64,000 nucleotides of DNA from Gimesia aquarii (GCF_007748195.1 NZ_CP037920.1:7126062-7190061); one strand, 5' to 3'. Positions 17,382-27,433 are shown, counted from the first letter of the stretch. The notes: a model not told the origin generated them from the letters alone. Numbers and translations are program-made.

Positions 17382-18536
17382 ATGGCGACAACCGTTCCTG
17401 CAAAACCAAAAGATATTTCACCCATCACGGGACGCGCAGAAAACGATATCGATAAAGTCTTCCGTCAACTAATCAAGCATGGCGGTTCTGACTTACACAT
17501 GCAAGTGGGGAAGGCACCGATTCTACGTGTCAAAGGAACCTTGCGTGAATTACAAATGGAGCCCATATCTAAAGATCAGATGATGGCTCTCTTCACCCCC
17601 ATGATGGATGAAAGAAATACAAAAATCTTTCACGATGAAGGGGGAGCTGACTTCTCTTACGTCGTGGAACACGATGGCGAGCCTTGGCGTTTCCGTGTGA
17701 ACTTATTTATTCAATTGGGTTTTCCGGGAATGGTTTCACGTAAAATTGAACGCTCCATCCCCAACTTTGAAGGTTTATATCTACCTCCAGTCATGGAGTC
17801 ACTTTGTAAGTTTGACCAGGGAATGGTCCTGTTAGCTGGGGTGACCGGTAGTGGTAAAAGTACCACGATTGCTTCAATGCTGAACTGGGTCAACGACAAT
17901 TATCGTAAACATATTTTGACGATTGAAGATCCGATCGAATTCGTTTACACGCAGAACAAATGCTTAATCAATCAACGCGAAGTCGGTATCGACGTCAAAG
18001 ACTTTGAAATCGCAATGAAGCATGCCGTGCGTCAGGACCCTGACATCATGCTGGTAGGCGAAATGCGTGACATGGAAACATTTTCAACTGCGATCCATGC
18101 AGCAGAAACAGGGCACTTGGTATTCGGTACAATTCACGCATCTAACGCCCCCAGTTGTATTGGTCGTATCCTTGACTTGTTTCCCCAGGATATGCACAAA
18201 GCGCTCAGAGGAAGTCTGGCATTTAACATGCGAGCAATTGTTGCCCAAAAACTTCTGAAAACGATCGTCGACGCACCAGGGCGTGTACCCATTGTAGAAA
18301 TCATGACTTTCAATCCTACCGTCAGAAAACTGGTACTGGAAGAAGAAGACGAAAAATTGGCTGCCGCCATCCGCATCGGTAAAGATGAAGGAATGCAACA
18401 ATTTAATGATAGCTTGAAAGGGTTTATTGATCAGGAATTCATTAGTCGTGCAGATGCATTTGAAATTTCACCAAATGTCGAAGAGTTGAAGATGGTTCTG
18501 AAAGGCATCGACGTCAAAGGGGCTGCAATTTTGTAA
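17382..18536 (+). CDS. pilT: Type IV pilus retraction ATPase PilT
   Basis: 384 residues, a hexameric cytoplasmic ATPase that powers pilus retraction. It has an N-terminal PAS-like domain (GGSDLHMQVGKAPILRVKG at 34-52), Walker A GVTGSGKST (153-161, Lys159), the Asp-box LTIEDPIEF, Walker B with DIMLVGEMRD (221-230) and the His-box AAETGHLVFGTIHAS (240-254). The usual PilT C-terminal AIRxG signature appears as AAIRIGKDEGMQQFNDSL. GGAGCTGAT stands before the ATG. Together with the GspE-like ATPase at 28.2 kb and the DUF1559 prepilin-like genes it suggests an active type IV filament machinery, though no pilus assembly operon is here. Confidence 0.93.
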   Translation: MATTVPAKPKDISPITGRAENDIDKVFRQLIKHGGSDLHMQVGKAPILRVKGTLRELQMEPISKDQMMALFTPMMDERNTKIFHDEGGADFSYVVEHDGEPWRFRVNLFIQLGFPGMVSRKIERSIPNFEGLYLPPVMESLCKFDQGMVLLAGVTGSGKSTTIASMLNWVNDNYRKHILTIEDPIEFVYTQNKCLINQREVGIDVKDFEIAMKHAVRQDPDIMLVGEMRDMETFSTAIHAAETGHLVFGTIHASNAPSCIGRILDLFPQDMHKALRGSLAFNMRAIVAQKLLKTIVDAPGRVPIVEIMTFNPTVRKLVLEEEDEKLAAAIRIGKDEGMQQFNDSLKGFIDQEFISRADAFEISPNVEELKMVLKGIDVKGAAIL

Positions 18537-18560
18537 TCGCGTTTCGATTCTAAAATGATT

Positions 18561-19496
18561 TTATGGAAACTGAGCGCCTTTGACATCCATTTTTAAACTA
18601 TAAACTTTATTAGAACAGGTGAGAAACAACGTTTTTCCCTCTTCTCCTCCAAAGGTCACATTCGAACAAAATTCAGGAACGGGAATCAGTCCTAAAGATT
18701 CTCCCTGGGGGCTTGCCACCCAGACCCCGCCTCGTCCCGAAAGATACAGGTTACCCTTAGAATCGATTGTCATACCATCGGGAGAATCTTGTCGCTTCGT
18801 ATCAGGATTGAAAAACACTTTGCCTTCCCCAACGCTTCCATCTGCTTTGATGGGAAAACTCTTCCAAAGCTTTTCGTGACTATCACCTACGTAAAGCGTC
18901 TTGCCATCGTTGGCGGCAATCACTCCATTAGGAACCGGTATCGTAGTAATAATTTTTTTGACCGTTCCATCAGTCGTTCTCACATAAACAGCACTCGTTT
19001 TGCGATGCTTAAAATCAGGATCTGTAAAATAAATATTTCCATTCGGAGTTTGACAGACATCATTGGGCTGATTCCACATCGAATTTTGAGCCACAACAAT
19101 TGTCTCACTCGGACCAGACTTACCAAATCCATAGCTCATCACATGTTGGCCATATGCCTGCGCTCCGAGCATGCGTCCCTCATTAGAAAGATAGGTTCCA
19201 TTGATCCCTTTGGTATGATCGAGCCATACCATCACTTTTCCTCGCCTTTCCAACCGCAAAATCTTAGACTCTTTGTCAACAAACGAAGTAAAATACAATC
19301 TCTTTCCTAATGGATCCCAAGTTGGTCCTTCAAAGAATGCTTTGGCAGCATACTCTTCTTGAAGCTTTGCATCCGGTGCTACTGTCTTAGGCAAGGGATG
19401 TATTTCTTGTCTAGTATCATTTTGATCTTGGCCCAAAACGATCTGAGAGCCAAAACACAAACCTATGATCGCGAGCGTCAATTGTTTGTTCATCAT
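18561..19496 (-). CDS. Secreted SMP-30/gluconolactonase-family protein
   Basis: 311 residues with a signal peptide (MMNKQLTLAIIGLCFGSQIVLG). Six-bladed propeller of the SMP-30/LRE family: Glu56 in FFEGPTWDPLGKRLYFTS, IPVPNGVIAANDGKTLYVGDS supplying the Asn and Asp ligands, and DSPDGMTIDSKGNLYLSG. These residues bind a divalent metal in gluconolactonases, which open sugar lactones. A periplasmic sugar-lactone hydrolase is the likely activity; the substrate is unknown. It converges with pilT, with 24 bp between the stop codons. Confidence 0.87.
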   Translation of the reverse strand: MMNKQLTLAIIGLCFGSQIVLGQDQNDTRQEIHPLPKTVAPDAKLQEEYAAKAFFEGPTWDPLGKRLYFTSFVDKESKILRLERRGKVMVWLDHTKGINGTYLSNEGRMLGAQAYGQHVMSYGFGKSGPSETIVVAQNSMWNQPNDVCQTPNGNIYFTDPDFKHRKTSAVYVRTTDGTVKKIITTIPVPNGVIAANDGKTLYVGDSHEKLWKSFPIKADGSVGEGKVFFNPDTKRQDSPDGMTIDSKGNLYLSGRGGVWVASPQGESLGLIPVPEFCSNVTFGGEEGKTLFLTCSNKVYSLKMDVKGAQFP

Positions 19497-19832
19497 CTTA
19501 CAGGGTCCTATTTCGAATGAATTGTTGAAAATGCTAGCATTCTTTTGAACAACTTCTTTTTAATTATCGTAAGAACGGAGAGCAGTCGGGAGCTACTGAA
19601 GACAAGATTTTTTCTTATAAACTCCACAGAAGCTTAAGCTTTCATAATCAGAAAAACCATTATGGAATCTCAGCTTGATACTTGATTTTGATGTCTTCAC
19701 TGCTCAGACTAAAGAGTTGTTTCTGAATTTACTTAAGGAATTCAACTTCTATTTTCATACCCAGGTAAAAATCCTGGGCCCCGCCTGAATTGATTACAAC
19801 TATCGAACCATTGACTTAAAGGATCCAGAACA
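19497..19832. other. Intergenic region, divergent promoters
   Basis: It lies between the minus-strand SMP-30 gene and the plus-strand dehydrogenase gene. I see no open frame, repeat or hairpin of note. Confidence 0.4.
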
Positions 19833-22800
19833 ATGAGCCATCGATTGCTCTTTCTGCTTACGATCTCACAAATCATAACTACGTTCACAATCAGTCAGGC
19901 TGCGCCGCCAATACCACCTCCGAATAACAAAGGAGGAGAATTTTTCAACCCAGCAGATTCACTAAAAAAATTCACTGTTCCCCAAGACCTCAAAATTGAA
20001 CAGGTGCTGGCTGAACCGCATGTTAAACAGCCCATTTTTCAAAACTTCGACGAACGGGGGCGAATGTGGGTTATTAACTACCTGCAGTACCCCTACCCTG
20101 AAGGCCTTCGAGTTCTTAGCAAGGACAAACATCTGCGCGCTGTTTACGATAAGGTTCCCTTACCACCTCCTCATCACGAACGGGGTGCCGACAAAATTAC
20201 AATTCATGAAGATACCGACGGCGATGGCAAATACGACAAACATAAAACGTTTATCGATGGCTTGAATATTGCCTCTTCATTCGTCAAAGGACGTGGCGGT
20301 GTCTGGGTCTTAAATCCTCCTTATCTGTTGTTTTATCCTGATCATAACAACGACGATGTTCCCGATGGTGACCCTGTTGTCCATCTCGAAGGCTTCGGTC
20401 TGGAAGACACCCACTCTGTAGTCAATAGTTTACGTTGGGGGCCCGATGGTTGGCTGTATTCCTCACAAGGAAGTACAGTCTCTGGCAAAGTGAAAAAACC
20501 CGGACAAAAAGATAAAGAAGCCATCGCTTCTCTCGGTCAGTTGATCTGGCGATATCATCCTGAAAAGAAAATTTATGAGATATTTGCTGAAGGGGGTGGT
20601 AATGCCTTTGGTGTGGAAGTCGATAAGAAAGGTCGTATCTATTCAGGACACAACGGCGGAAATACACGTGGCTTTCATTATACGCAAGGCAGCTATTACC
20701 AGAAAGGATTCGGAAAACACGGACCTCTTTCAAATCCTTATGCATTTGGTTATTTCCAGGCGATGAAGCACGCTAAGGTCCCCCGCTTCACACATAACTT
20801 TATTATCTATGAAGCCAATACACTTCCTTCAAAATATCACGGCCATTTATTCGGAATCGAACCTCTACAAGGCCGCGTAGTCGAAAGCCAAATCTCCGAT
20901 GATGGATCTTCCTATAAAACAGAAGACTTACAGCGCCCCGTGGCTACCACTGATAAACGTTTTCGGCCCGTCGATATCAAACTTGGTCCTGATGGTGCGG
21001 TTTATTTTTGTGATATGTATGAACCACAGATTGCCCACCTTCAGCACTACCAAGGCAATGTGGAAAAAGGAGATGGCCGTATCTATCGGATCAACGCCAA
21101 AGATGCCAAGCCTGTTGCTCCCTTTGACCTAGGTAAAAAAACTTCACTGGAGTTGATTGCAGTTCTGGACCATCCCAACAAATGGTATCGCCAACAGGCC
21201 TTACGCCTGTTTGGAGATCGAAAAGACGCTACCGTTATTCCCGCTTTAAAACAGAAACTGTTCGATTCGGAGGGACAATCAGCATTAGAAGCACTCTGGG
21301 CTCTGAACCTGAGTGGCGGGCTGGATGAAAAGATAGCCCGCAGATCCTTACAGCATAAAGACCCTTTCGTCCGCGCTTGGACCATCAGACTATTATGTGA
21401 TGAAAACCAGGTCCCAGCAAAAATCGGGCAGCAATTGACTGCTCTTGCTTTAACGGAACCACACGTACAAGTCCGTAGTCAACTTGCCAGTTCATCCAAA
21501 CGGCTTCCCGCAGAAATCGGGCTACCCATCGCCTTTAATCTACTAAGCCGTTCAGAAGACCTTGAAGATATTCATCTTCCTCTCATCCTGTGGTGGTCAT
21601 TGGAAAAGCGGGTTGCAAAAAATCGAGAAGCATTGCTGGCTTACTTTTCAAAAGTGGAAGTCTGGCAATATCCACTCGTCGAAAAATATATTCTGGAACG
21701 CATGATACGTCGGTTTGCTTCCACAGGATCACGTAATGACCTGATTATTTGCGCAAAGTTGTTGGAATTGGCACCAGAAAAATCGCATGCTGAAATTCTC
21801 ATGTCAGGCTTTGAAACGGCAATGAAAGGTCGATCTCAAACCAGCTTCCCCAAAGCACTGGTCATTGCGATGTCAAAATATGGTGGGCAATCCATCTCCT
21901 TAGGTATTCGCCAGGGTGACAAGGCTGCCATTACAAAGGCATTAAAAGTCGTAGCAGATTCCAAAGCCGATAATCAAAAGCGACTCGATTACATCCAGAT
22001 TTTTGGTGAAGTGAAAGTACCACAATGTATTCCCGTGCTTTTAAAAATTATCAAAACATCAAGCGACTTGCAGATGCAGATCGCCTCAATCAATGCTCTG
22101 CAGCAATATCCGGACGAAACAATCGGTAAGGTCGTTACCGCTCAGTATCCGGAAATGTCGGACGATTTACGCAGCGCTGCTCAGACACTGGTTTCAATCC
22201 GTAAACCCTGGACGCGCGAATTCTTAACGGCTCTTGACGCGGGAAAAATCAACAAAGAAACAGTACCAGTTGAAACAGCGCGTAAAATGACCGTTTATAG
22301 TGATGTAAACATTGCCAACCTCATCTCCAAGCATTTTGGCTCTATTTCTGGAGCGACAACCGAAGAAATGCAAAAACAAATTGCCGCCTATCAACAAACT
22401 CTAGAGACATCTAAAGAATCTCCTGATCGTTATGCTGGAGAAAAACTGTTTCAGAAGCATTGCGGAAAATGTCATAAACTGTTTGGTGAAGGAGGTGAAA
22501 TCGGCCCAGACCTGACTGCCTTCAAACGCGATGATGTCGGACGAATGCTGGTCAATATTGTAAATCCCTCTGCTGAAATTCGCGAAGGATATGAAACGTT
22601 CCTGGTAGTCACAGAAGATGGCCGAACTGTCAATGGATTCCTTGCAGATCAAGACAACAATGTGATCGTGATGCGTAGTGCCGATGGCCAGAGTATCACG
22701 ATTGAACGTAACAATATTGACGAAATGCTGCCACAAAAAAAATCATTGATGCCAGAAGGACTGTTTAACAAACTCACCGAAAAAGAAATCCGCGATCTGT

Positions 22801-22835
22801 TTAGCTATTTGCGCAGTTCACAACCACTACCGTAG
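19833..22835 (+). CDS. PVC-type membrane-bound dehydrogenase with HEAT-like repeats and cytochrome c domain
   Basis: 1000 residues with a signal peptide (~1-23). Residues ~45-430 form an NHL/PQQ-dehydrogenase-like propeller (FDERGRMWVINYLQYPYPEGL, ITIHEDTDGDGKYD, GGVWVLNPPYLLFYPD, LRWGPDGWLYSSQG, DIKLGPDGAVYFCDMYEPQIAH). HEAT-like helical repeats follow (~435-840), then a C-terminal cytochrome c with heme motif CGKCH (877-881) and a GPDLT loop. The DTDGDG segment looks like a calcium site. The family is typical of planctomycetes; it is presumed to oxidise a sugar or related compound in the periplasm and pass electrons to its heme, but no substrate is established. A paralogue lies at 44333-47860. 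Confidence 0.88.
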   Translation: MSHRLLFLLTISQIITTFTISQAAPPIPPPNNKGGEFFNPADSLKKFTVPQDLKIEQVLAEPHVKQPIFQNFDERGRMWVINYLQYPYPEGLRVLSKDKHLRAVYDKVPLPPPHHERGADKITIHEDTDGDGKYDKHKTFIDGLNIASSFVKGRGGVWVLNPPYLLFYPDHNNDDVPDGDPVVHLEGFGLEDTHSVVNSLRWGPDGWLYSSQGSTVSGKVKKPGQKDKEAIASLGQLIWRYHPEKKIYEIFAEGGGNAFGVEVDKKGRIYSGHNGGNTRGFHYTQGSYYQKGFGKHGPLSNPYAFGYFQAMKHAKVPRFTHNFIIYEANTLPSKYHGHLFGIEPLQGRVVESQISDDGSSYKTEDLQRPVATTDKRFRPVDIKLGPDGAVYFCDMYEPQIAHLQHYQGNVEKGDGRIYRINAKDAKPVAPFDLGKKTSLELIAVLDHPNKWYRQQALRLFGDRKDATVIPALKQKLFDSEGQSALEALWALNLSGGLDEKIARRSLQHKDPFVRAWTIRLLCDENQVPAKIGQQLTALALTEPHVQVRSQLASSSKRLPAEIGLPIAFNLLSRSEDLEDIHLPLILWWSLEKRVAKNREALLAYFSKVEVWQYPLVEKYILERMIRRFASTGSRNDLIICAKLLELAPEKSHAEILMSGFETAMKGRSQTSFPKALVIAMSKYGGQSISLGIRQGDKAAITKALKVVADSKADNQKRLDYIQIFGEVKVPQCIPVLLKIIKTSSDLQMQIASINALQQYPDETIGKVVTAQYPEMSDDLRSAAQTLVSIRKPWTREFLTALDAGKINKETVPVETARKMTVYSDVNIANLISKHFGSISGATTEEMQKQIAAYQQTLETSKESPDRYAGEKLFQKHCGKCHKLFGEGGEIGPDLTAFKRDDVGRMLVNIVNPSAEIREGYETFLVVTEDGRTVNGFLADQDNNVIVMRSADGQSITIERNNIDEMLPQKKSLMPEGLFNKLTEKEIRDLFSYLRSSQPLP

Positions 22836-22895
22836 GCATTTCCAATCTGATAGTAAACGGCGATTGAGAAAACAGGATAACTTGCTAGAATTGAT

Positions 22896-22933
22896 GCCGA
22901 CTTTCAAAACCTTTGAAAGTCGGCTCTTTTTTT
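22896..22933 (+). terminator. Rho-independent terminator after the dehydrogenase gene
   Basis: A 10-bp perfect stem (22896-22905 with 22915-22924) followed by TCTTTTTTT. An ATG at 22913 that would extend fumC lies inside this hairpin, supporting the later fumC start. Confidence 0.92.
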
Positions 22934-22969
22934 ACAATTCACATCCACATCAGAGACAGGAAATATACC

Positions 22970-24394
22970 ATGTCGGGGTTTCGAACCGAACGCGATTCAA
23001 TGGGTGAAGTGCAAGTTCCCGCAGAGGCCTATTATGGCGCGCAGACTCAACGAGCCGTTGAGAATTTTCAAATCTCCGGTAATACTCTGCCTCCCAGCCT
23101 GATTCATGCAATGGGGCAGGTCAAACTCGCAGCCGCCCATGCCAACCGCGATTTAGGAAAATTATCGGGAACTGGCAAAAATCCCCTTTCTGAAACACAG
23201 ATAGAAGCTCTTATCTCAGCAGCAACGGAAGTGGCTGCAGGCAAATTTGATGATCAATTCCCCATCGACGTCTATCAGACCGGTTCAGGAACGTCGAGTA
23301 ATATGAATGTGAACGAAGTCATTAGTAACCGCGCTATTGAGATTCTGGACGAAGACCGATTTGCACCTGAAAAATCTGTCCATCCAAACGATCATGTCAA
23401 CATGGGGCAAAGTACAAATGATACGTTCCCCACCGCTATCCATGTCGCAGTCGCTTCCAGTATTCATCATCAACTGATCCCTGGATTAGAAAAATTTGCT
23501 GACAGTCTTAAACAAAAGGCGAAGGAGTGGGATCAAATAATCAAAATTGGTAGGACCCACTTGGCCGATGCGACTCCGCTACGCTTAGGACAAGAATTCG
23601 GTGGTTTTGCCCGCCAACTGGAATTGTGTGTCGAACGTGCCAAGCGGGCAGCAGCTGCCGTTTATGAGCTGCCAGTGGGAGGCACTGCCGTTGGATCGGG
23701 AATTAACACTCATCCAGAATTTGGACACCGTGTCAGTCTCGAGTTGGCCAAGCTAACAGGCATTGCTTTCGTCGAGGCTTCCAACCATTTTGAAGCCAAT
23801 GCACAAAGAGATGGACTAGTAGAATGTCATGCTGAATTGAAAACGATTGCCACAACTCTCTTTAATGTTTCTAACAACATTCGCTGGTTAGGCTCGGGAC
23901 CTCGCTGTGGTTTTTATGAAGTCAAAATTCCTGACCTGCAACCAGGCAGCTCCATCATGCCTGGAAAAGTCAATCCCGTGATGTGTGAAAGTATGATGCA
24001 GGCGACCACACGTGTGATTGGTAACGACCAAACGATTACGATGTCTGGCGCAGCGGGTGGCCAATTTCAATTGAATATCATGATGCCTATGATGGGATTC
24101 ACAGCTTTAGAGAGCATCCATCTGTTAGCAAATTCCAGTAATGAATTTGTGAAACTCTGTTGTGATCATATGGAAGCCAACAAAGAAGCCTGCAATGCAG
24201 CAGTCGAAAACAGCCTCTCAATGGTAACCAGCCTGAACCCACATATTGGTTACGAGAAAGCTTCTGCCTTAGCCAAAGAAGCCTTCAAATCAGGTAAAAC
24301 CATTCGTGAACTTTGCACCGAACAAAAAATACTGCCAGATGAAACATTACGAGAAGCCCTTGACCCCATGAGTATGACTGAACCGCAAGCTTAG
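22970..24394 (+). CDS. fumC: Fumarate hydratase class II
   Basis: 474 residues. It converts fumarate and malate reversibly in the TCA cycle and acts as a cytoplasmic homotetramer without an iron-sulfur cluster. Signatures: the N-terminal RDSMGEVQVPAEAYYGAQTQRA, TGSGTSSNMNVNEV, GRTHLADATPLRLGQE and the superfamily loop GSSIMPGKVNPV (326-337) carrying the catalytic serine. The start at 22970 gives the standard N-terminus (MSGFRTERDSMG) with ACAGGAAA upstream; a longer frame from 22913 would begin in a terminator. Monocistronic, convergent with the phosphoesterase gene. Confidence 0.97.
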   Translation: MSGFRTERDSMGEVQVPAEAYYGAQTQRAVENFQISGNTLPPSLIHAMGQVKLAAAHANRDLGKLSGTGKNPLSETQIEALISAATEVAAGKFDDQFPIDVYQTGSGTSSNMNVNEVISNRAIEILDEDRFAPEKSVHPNDHVNMGQSTNDTFPTAIHVAVASSIHHQLIPGLEKFADSLKQKAKEWDQIIKIGRTHLADATPLRLGQEFGGFARQLELCVERAKRAAAAVYELPVGGTAVGSGINTHPEFGHRVSLELAKLTGIAFVEASNHFEANAQRDGLVECHAELKTIATTLFNVSNNIRWLGSGPRCGFYEVKIPDLQPGSSIMPGKVNPVMCESMMQATTRVIGNDQTITMSGAAGGQFQLNIMMPMMGFTALESIHLLANSSNEFVKLCCDHMEANKEACNAAVENSLSMVTSLNPHIGYEKASALAKEAFKSGKTIRELCTEQKILPDETLREALDPMSMTEPQA

Positions 24395-24501
24395 CCAGTA
24401 TCCGGGATTATTGCAGCGTCTCTAGTACTGTTTGAACTTCGTATCATGGCTTTGAAGCCACTATGGTTAAATTGGAAGCGCTATTGAATTAAATTTTTCA
24501 T

Positions 24502-25194
24502 TCAAGACATGCGACCGTTCATGAGAACTCCGGAAGCCATTTCCAGCGCCTCTCCTATTAATCCAGCTTCTTCCATCTGACGAATGGCAGCCTGGACATC
24601 GTATTCCTGTCGCTTCAAGAAAACTTTTCCATCTTCAATGATGGCATATGAACAACGAGGATCACCGTCTCGAGGCTGACCTACACTTCCCGGATTAACA
24701 ACTTGTTTATCACCGAGATCGAGATGAAACGGTAAATGAGTATGCCCGACGCAGACAAAGTCAGCATGGATACTTTGCAATCGTGCTTTCCAGCCAGCTT
24801 CGTTGCCATTCAAGTATTCATCGAGTGGATCGCGGGGGGTTCCATGAACGAGGTAGAATGTCACTCCCTCAATGGTAATTTGCTGCGTAATAGGCAATCG
24901 TGCCAGATACTTCATTCTGACTCGGTCTAGTAACTCCCAGTGGAAGGGACGGGTTTCACACGCCAGCTTTCGAAATCCAGTTGCTCCTTTTGCTTCGACC
25001 CGCTGAGCCACCGCATGATCGTGATTGCCTCGCACACAAGCCGTTGCGTTCTGTTTTACCCATTCTATACAAGGTAACGGATCGGTCCCGTAATCAACCA
25101 GATCTCCGATACACAAACAATAATCAAAGTCTTCCTGGATCGAAGAGAGGGCTATCCAATTCGAATGAATGTCAGATACTACAAGTATGCGCAT
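24502..25194 (-). CDS. Metallophosphoesterase (YfcE/MJ0936-like)
   Basis: 230 residues. A calcineurin-like phosphoesterase with all dinuclear-metal motifs: D8-x-H10 (VSDIHSN), GD (30-31), GNHDH (56-60), VHGTPRDP and GHTHLP. No signal peptide, so it is cytoplasmic. Characterised relatives hydrolyse phosphodiesters such as cyclic nucleotides or model substrates; the physiological substrate here is unknown. The ~30 residues after the core (DVQAAIRQMEEAGLIGEALEMASG) form a helical tail typical of the planctomycete and cyanobacterial members. GAGGGG lies before the ATG. Confidence 0.88.
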   Translation of the reverse strand: MRILVVSDIHSNWIALSSIQEDFDYCLCIGDLVDYGTDPLPCIEWVKQNATACVRGNHDHAVAQRVEAKGATGFRKLACETRPFHWELLDRVRMKYLARLPITQQITIEGVTFYLVHGTPRDPLDEYLNGNEAGWKARLQSIHADFVCVGHTHLPFHLDLGDKQVVNPGSVGQPRDGDPRCSYAIIEDGKVFLKRQEYDVQAAIRQMEEAGLIGEALEMASGVLMNGRMS

Positions 25195-25566
25195 ATCCCC
25201 TCATCCTGGTTTTGGCTGACTTACTTGGGAGCAGAGTCATAATGTAATTCTTATCTTATTATTTCACAAATACTTAGATTGTATGAAATATGCAATTCAT
25301 TGAAAATGATGAATAGAGCAACACTGGCTATTCTCAGCTAATTTACACTGAACTCAGTGATTTGAGAGTCTTGAATGAATCACCTATAGACTCATTTTTG
25401 GCAAACTGCTAGACTCCCTCTCGCATGTCTGAGACATCTCAACTTCAAGATCACTAAAACGTGTATTTCATGGGTATCTGGATCCAATCAGGACGCATTG
25501 GAAATCAATGCCTGCTCTCGCTAATAAATTTATTCCAATTCGGACGCTTTCAGAAGGGATACTGAT
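25195..25566. other. Intergenic region, divergent
   Basis: AT-rich spacer between the minus-strand phosphoesterase and the plus-strand secreted protein. No frame, hairpin or repeat stands out. Confidence 0.4.
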
Positions 25567-26637
25567 ATGCGGACCATGCGACTATTTTACAAAAGTCTAA
25601 TCATCACCTTGGCTATGGCCTTTTTTGTATCGAGTCTTCCGCCAGAAGCAGATGCAAGAATTGAAGCCATTAAAGGTAAAAAATATAAGCTTACCAAGCG
25701 GCATGGCCCCTGGATGATCATGGTAGCCAGCTTACGTGACATTCCTGAAAGCAGACGCTCAAAAGGTTTAAGCGCACAGGAGGCAGCCGACGAACTAGTC
25801 TACGAATTACGTAAGCGTGGAATTCCTGCCTATACTTTCAGCCAGGAATCTGTGATCCAACGTTTTAATACACTCGATCGCCTCGGTCGCGAAGAACGCC
25901 GCAGTTATGCTGCACAACGTGCGATGATTTCAGTGATTGCCGGTAATTATTCTGATAGTGAAGACGACGTTGCCCAGAAGACACTTAAGTATCTCAAAAA
26001 ATTTCAGCCAAAAGTGCTTACAGAAAATGGCGTATATAATAAAACTCCTGGACAACCAGGACCACTGAGTGGAGCATTTCTAACTATCAATCCCCTGCTT
26101 TCACCACAAGAAGTGGCTCAAAGAAAACAGGATCCTCTCATTGCCAAACTCAATTCTGGCATTGAATACTCACTTTTGAAAAATAAGGGAAAATATTCTC
26201 TGGTTGTGGCATCGTTCTATGGAAACTCTGTCACTAAAACAGCAACTTCACGATTTCAAAATGCTTCCGAGACCTTAAAAATCAGTAATGCTCTGGACCA
26301 GGCTGCCGAGAATGCCTGGTCTCTCGCTAAAGCACTCAGAAATGCTAAAAGCTATGGATTCCCAGCTTCAGCACCTCAGAACATTGATGCATATATCCTG
26401 CATGAAAAATACCGATCCGTTGTCACCGTCGGCTCCTTTGATTCACCGAACGATCCTCGGCTCGTGGAATATGCCAAACTGTTTGGGGCGAAAATGAAAA
26501 AGCATCCAGAAACAGGTGTCGAATCGATGACCGCAGAATACTTTGTGATTCCCGGAAAGACACCACAATCACCACCAGTGGCATCTTGGGTATTTGACCC
26601 CAAACCGACTTTGATTCGAAACCCGAAAGCAAAGTAA
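25567..26637 (+). CDS. Secreted protein with repeated SPOR-like modules
   Basis: 356 residues. Signal peptide at ~5-30 (LIITLAMAFFVSSLPPEADA). I recognise no named family, but the body holds repeated segments that look like SPOR-type alpha/beta units: a hydrophobic strand with A-S or G-S (WMIMVASLRD at 49-58, YSLVVASFYG at 210-219, SVVTVGSFDS at 284-293), each near a helix and a further strand (e.g. ADELVYELRKRGIPAYTFSQ at 74-93 and AWSLAKALRNAKSYGFPA). SPOR domains bind denuded peptidoglycan glycans; in planctomycetes a wall or envelope role is possible but unproven. AAGGGA precedes the ATG at 8 nt. A terminator follows. Confidence 0.7.
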   Translation: MRTMRLFYKSLIITLAMAFFVSSLPPEADARIEAIKGKKYKLTKRHGPWMIMVASLRDIPESRRSKGLSAQEAADELVYELRKRGIPAYTFSQESVIQRFNTLDRLGREERRSYAAQRAMISVIAGNYSDSEDDVAQKTLKYLKKFQPKVLTENGVYNKTPGQPGPLSGAFLTINPLLSPQEVAQRKQDPLIAKLNSGIEYSLLKNKGKYSLVVASFYGNSVTKTATSRFQNASETLKISNALDQAAENAWSLAKALRNAKSYGFPASAPQNIDAYILHEKYRSVVTVGSFDSPNDPRLVEYAKLFGAKMKKHPETGVESMTAEYFVIPGKTPQSPPVASWVFDPKPTLIRNPKAK

Positions 26638-26666
26638 ACACAGTTCAGCTTATATAAAGACGGATT

Positions 26667-26724
26667 GCCTTCCCTCTGAAACGCAGGCTTGTTAAAGTGC
26701 CAGCAGTTGGGAAGGCTTTTTTTT
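26667..26724 (+). terminator. Rho-independent terminator
   Basis: An 8-bp perfect outer stem (26667-26674 with 26709-26716) with a large, partly structured interior and eight T after it. It separates the SPOR-like protein gene from rdgB. Confidence 0.8.
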
Positions 26725-26806
26725 GCGCGGTGAGATTGGAAAACCGTTGTTTCGTCCGACCCAAAGTAATGATTTCTGAATGTTTCCTTTAAAAATCAAC
26801 TGATCA

Positions 26807-27433
26807 ATGCCCCATCTTCCCATCATCATATTAGCCAGTCGAAATCAAAAAAAAGTTGGTGAAATTTCAGATCTATTACGACCACATGGTATCCAGGTGC
26901 AATGTGTGATCGATTTCCCTGATGTACCCGAGGTTGTAGAAGACGGCACCACGTTTGGAGAAAATGCAGCTAAAAAAGCATCTGAGGTCGCACGCGCCAC
27001 TTCCCAGTGGACGATTGGTGAAGACAGTGGATTAATGATTGACGCACTGAATGGTGCACCGGGGATATATTCAGCACGATTCAGTGGAGAAGGTGCATCT
27101 GATGAACAGAACAATGCCAAAATGATTCAGGAACTGCAGAACGCACCCGCAGAAAAACGTACCGCCGCTTATATCTGCAATGTCGCGTTATCTAATCCGC
27201 AAGGAGAAATTTGCTTACAGACACAGGCCAGTTGTCGAGGACGTATCACTGAGGCTCCACGAGGGCAAAACGGATTCGGTTATGACCCTTATTTTGAAAT
27301 TATTGAACTGCATAAAACCTTCGGCGAGCTAGCACCAATTGTCAAACAGCATCTTAGTCATCGAGCGCGGGCCTTTGAACGATTCATTCCACAGGTCGTC
27401 GATTTGTTCCGCCACGAATTCAGTCACGACTGA
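26807..27433 (+). CDS. rdgB: XTP/dITP pyrophosphatase (RdgB/HAM1)
   Basis: 208 residues. It hydrolyses non-canonical purine nucleoside triphosphates (XTP, dITP, ITP) to monophosphates, keeping them out of DNA and RNA. Family marks in order: LASRNQKKVGEI near the N-terminus, VEDGTTFGENAAKKA, EDSGLMIDALNGAPGIYSAR with the catalytic Asp, FGYDPYF and the C-terminal SHRARAF. No strong ribosome-binding site is visible. Its stop lies 18 bp from the stop of the convergent CvpA-like gene. Confidence 0.95.
   Translation: MPHLPIIILASRNQKKVGEISDLLRPHGIQVQCVIDFPDVPEVVEDGTTFGENAAKKASEVARATSQWTIGEDSGLMIDALNGAPGIYSARFSGEGASDEQNNAKMIQELQNAPAEKRTAAYICNVALSNPQGEICLQTQASCRGRITEAPRGQNGFGYDPYFEIIELHKTFGELAPIVKQHLSHRARAFERFIPQVVDLFRHEFSHD

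Noticed and set aside
22913-22969. A 19-residue N-terminal extension of FumC
   Set aside because: It begins inside a rho-independent terminator hairpin, and FumC normally starts at the later methionine.
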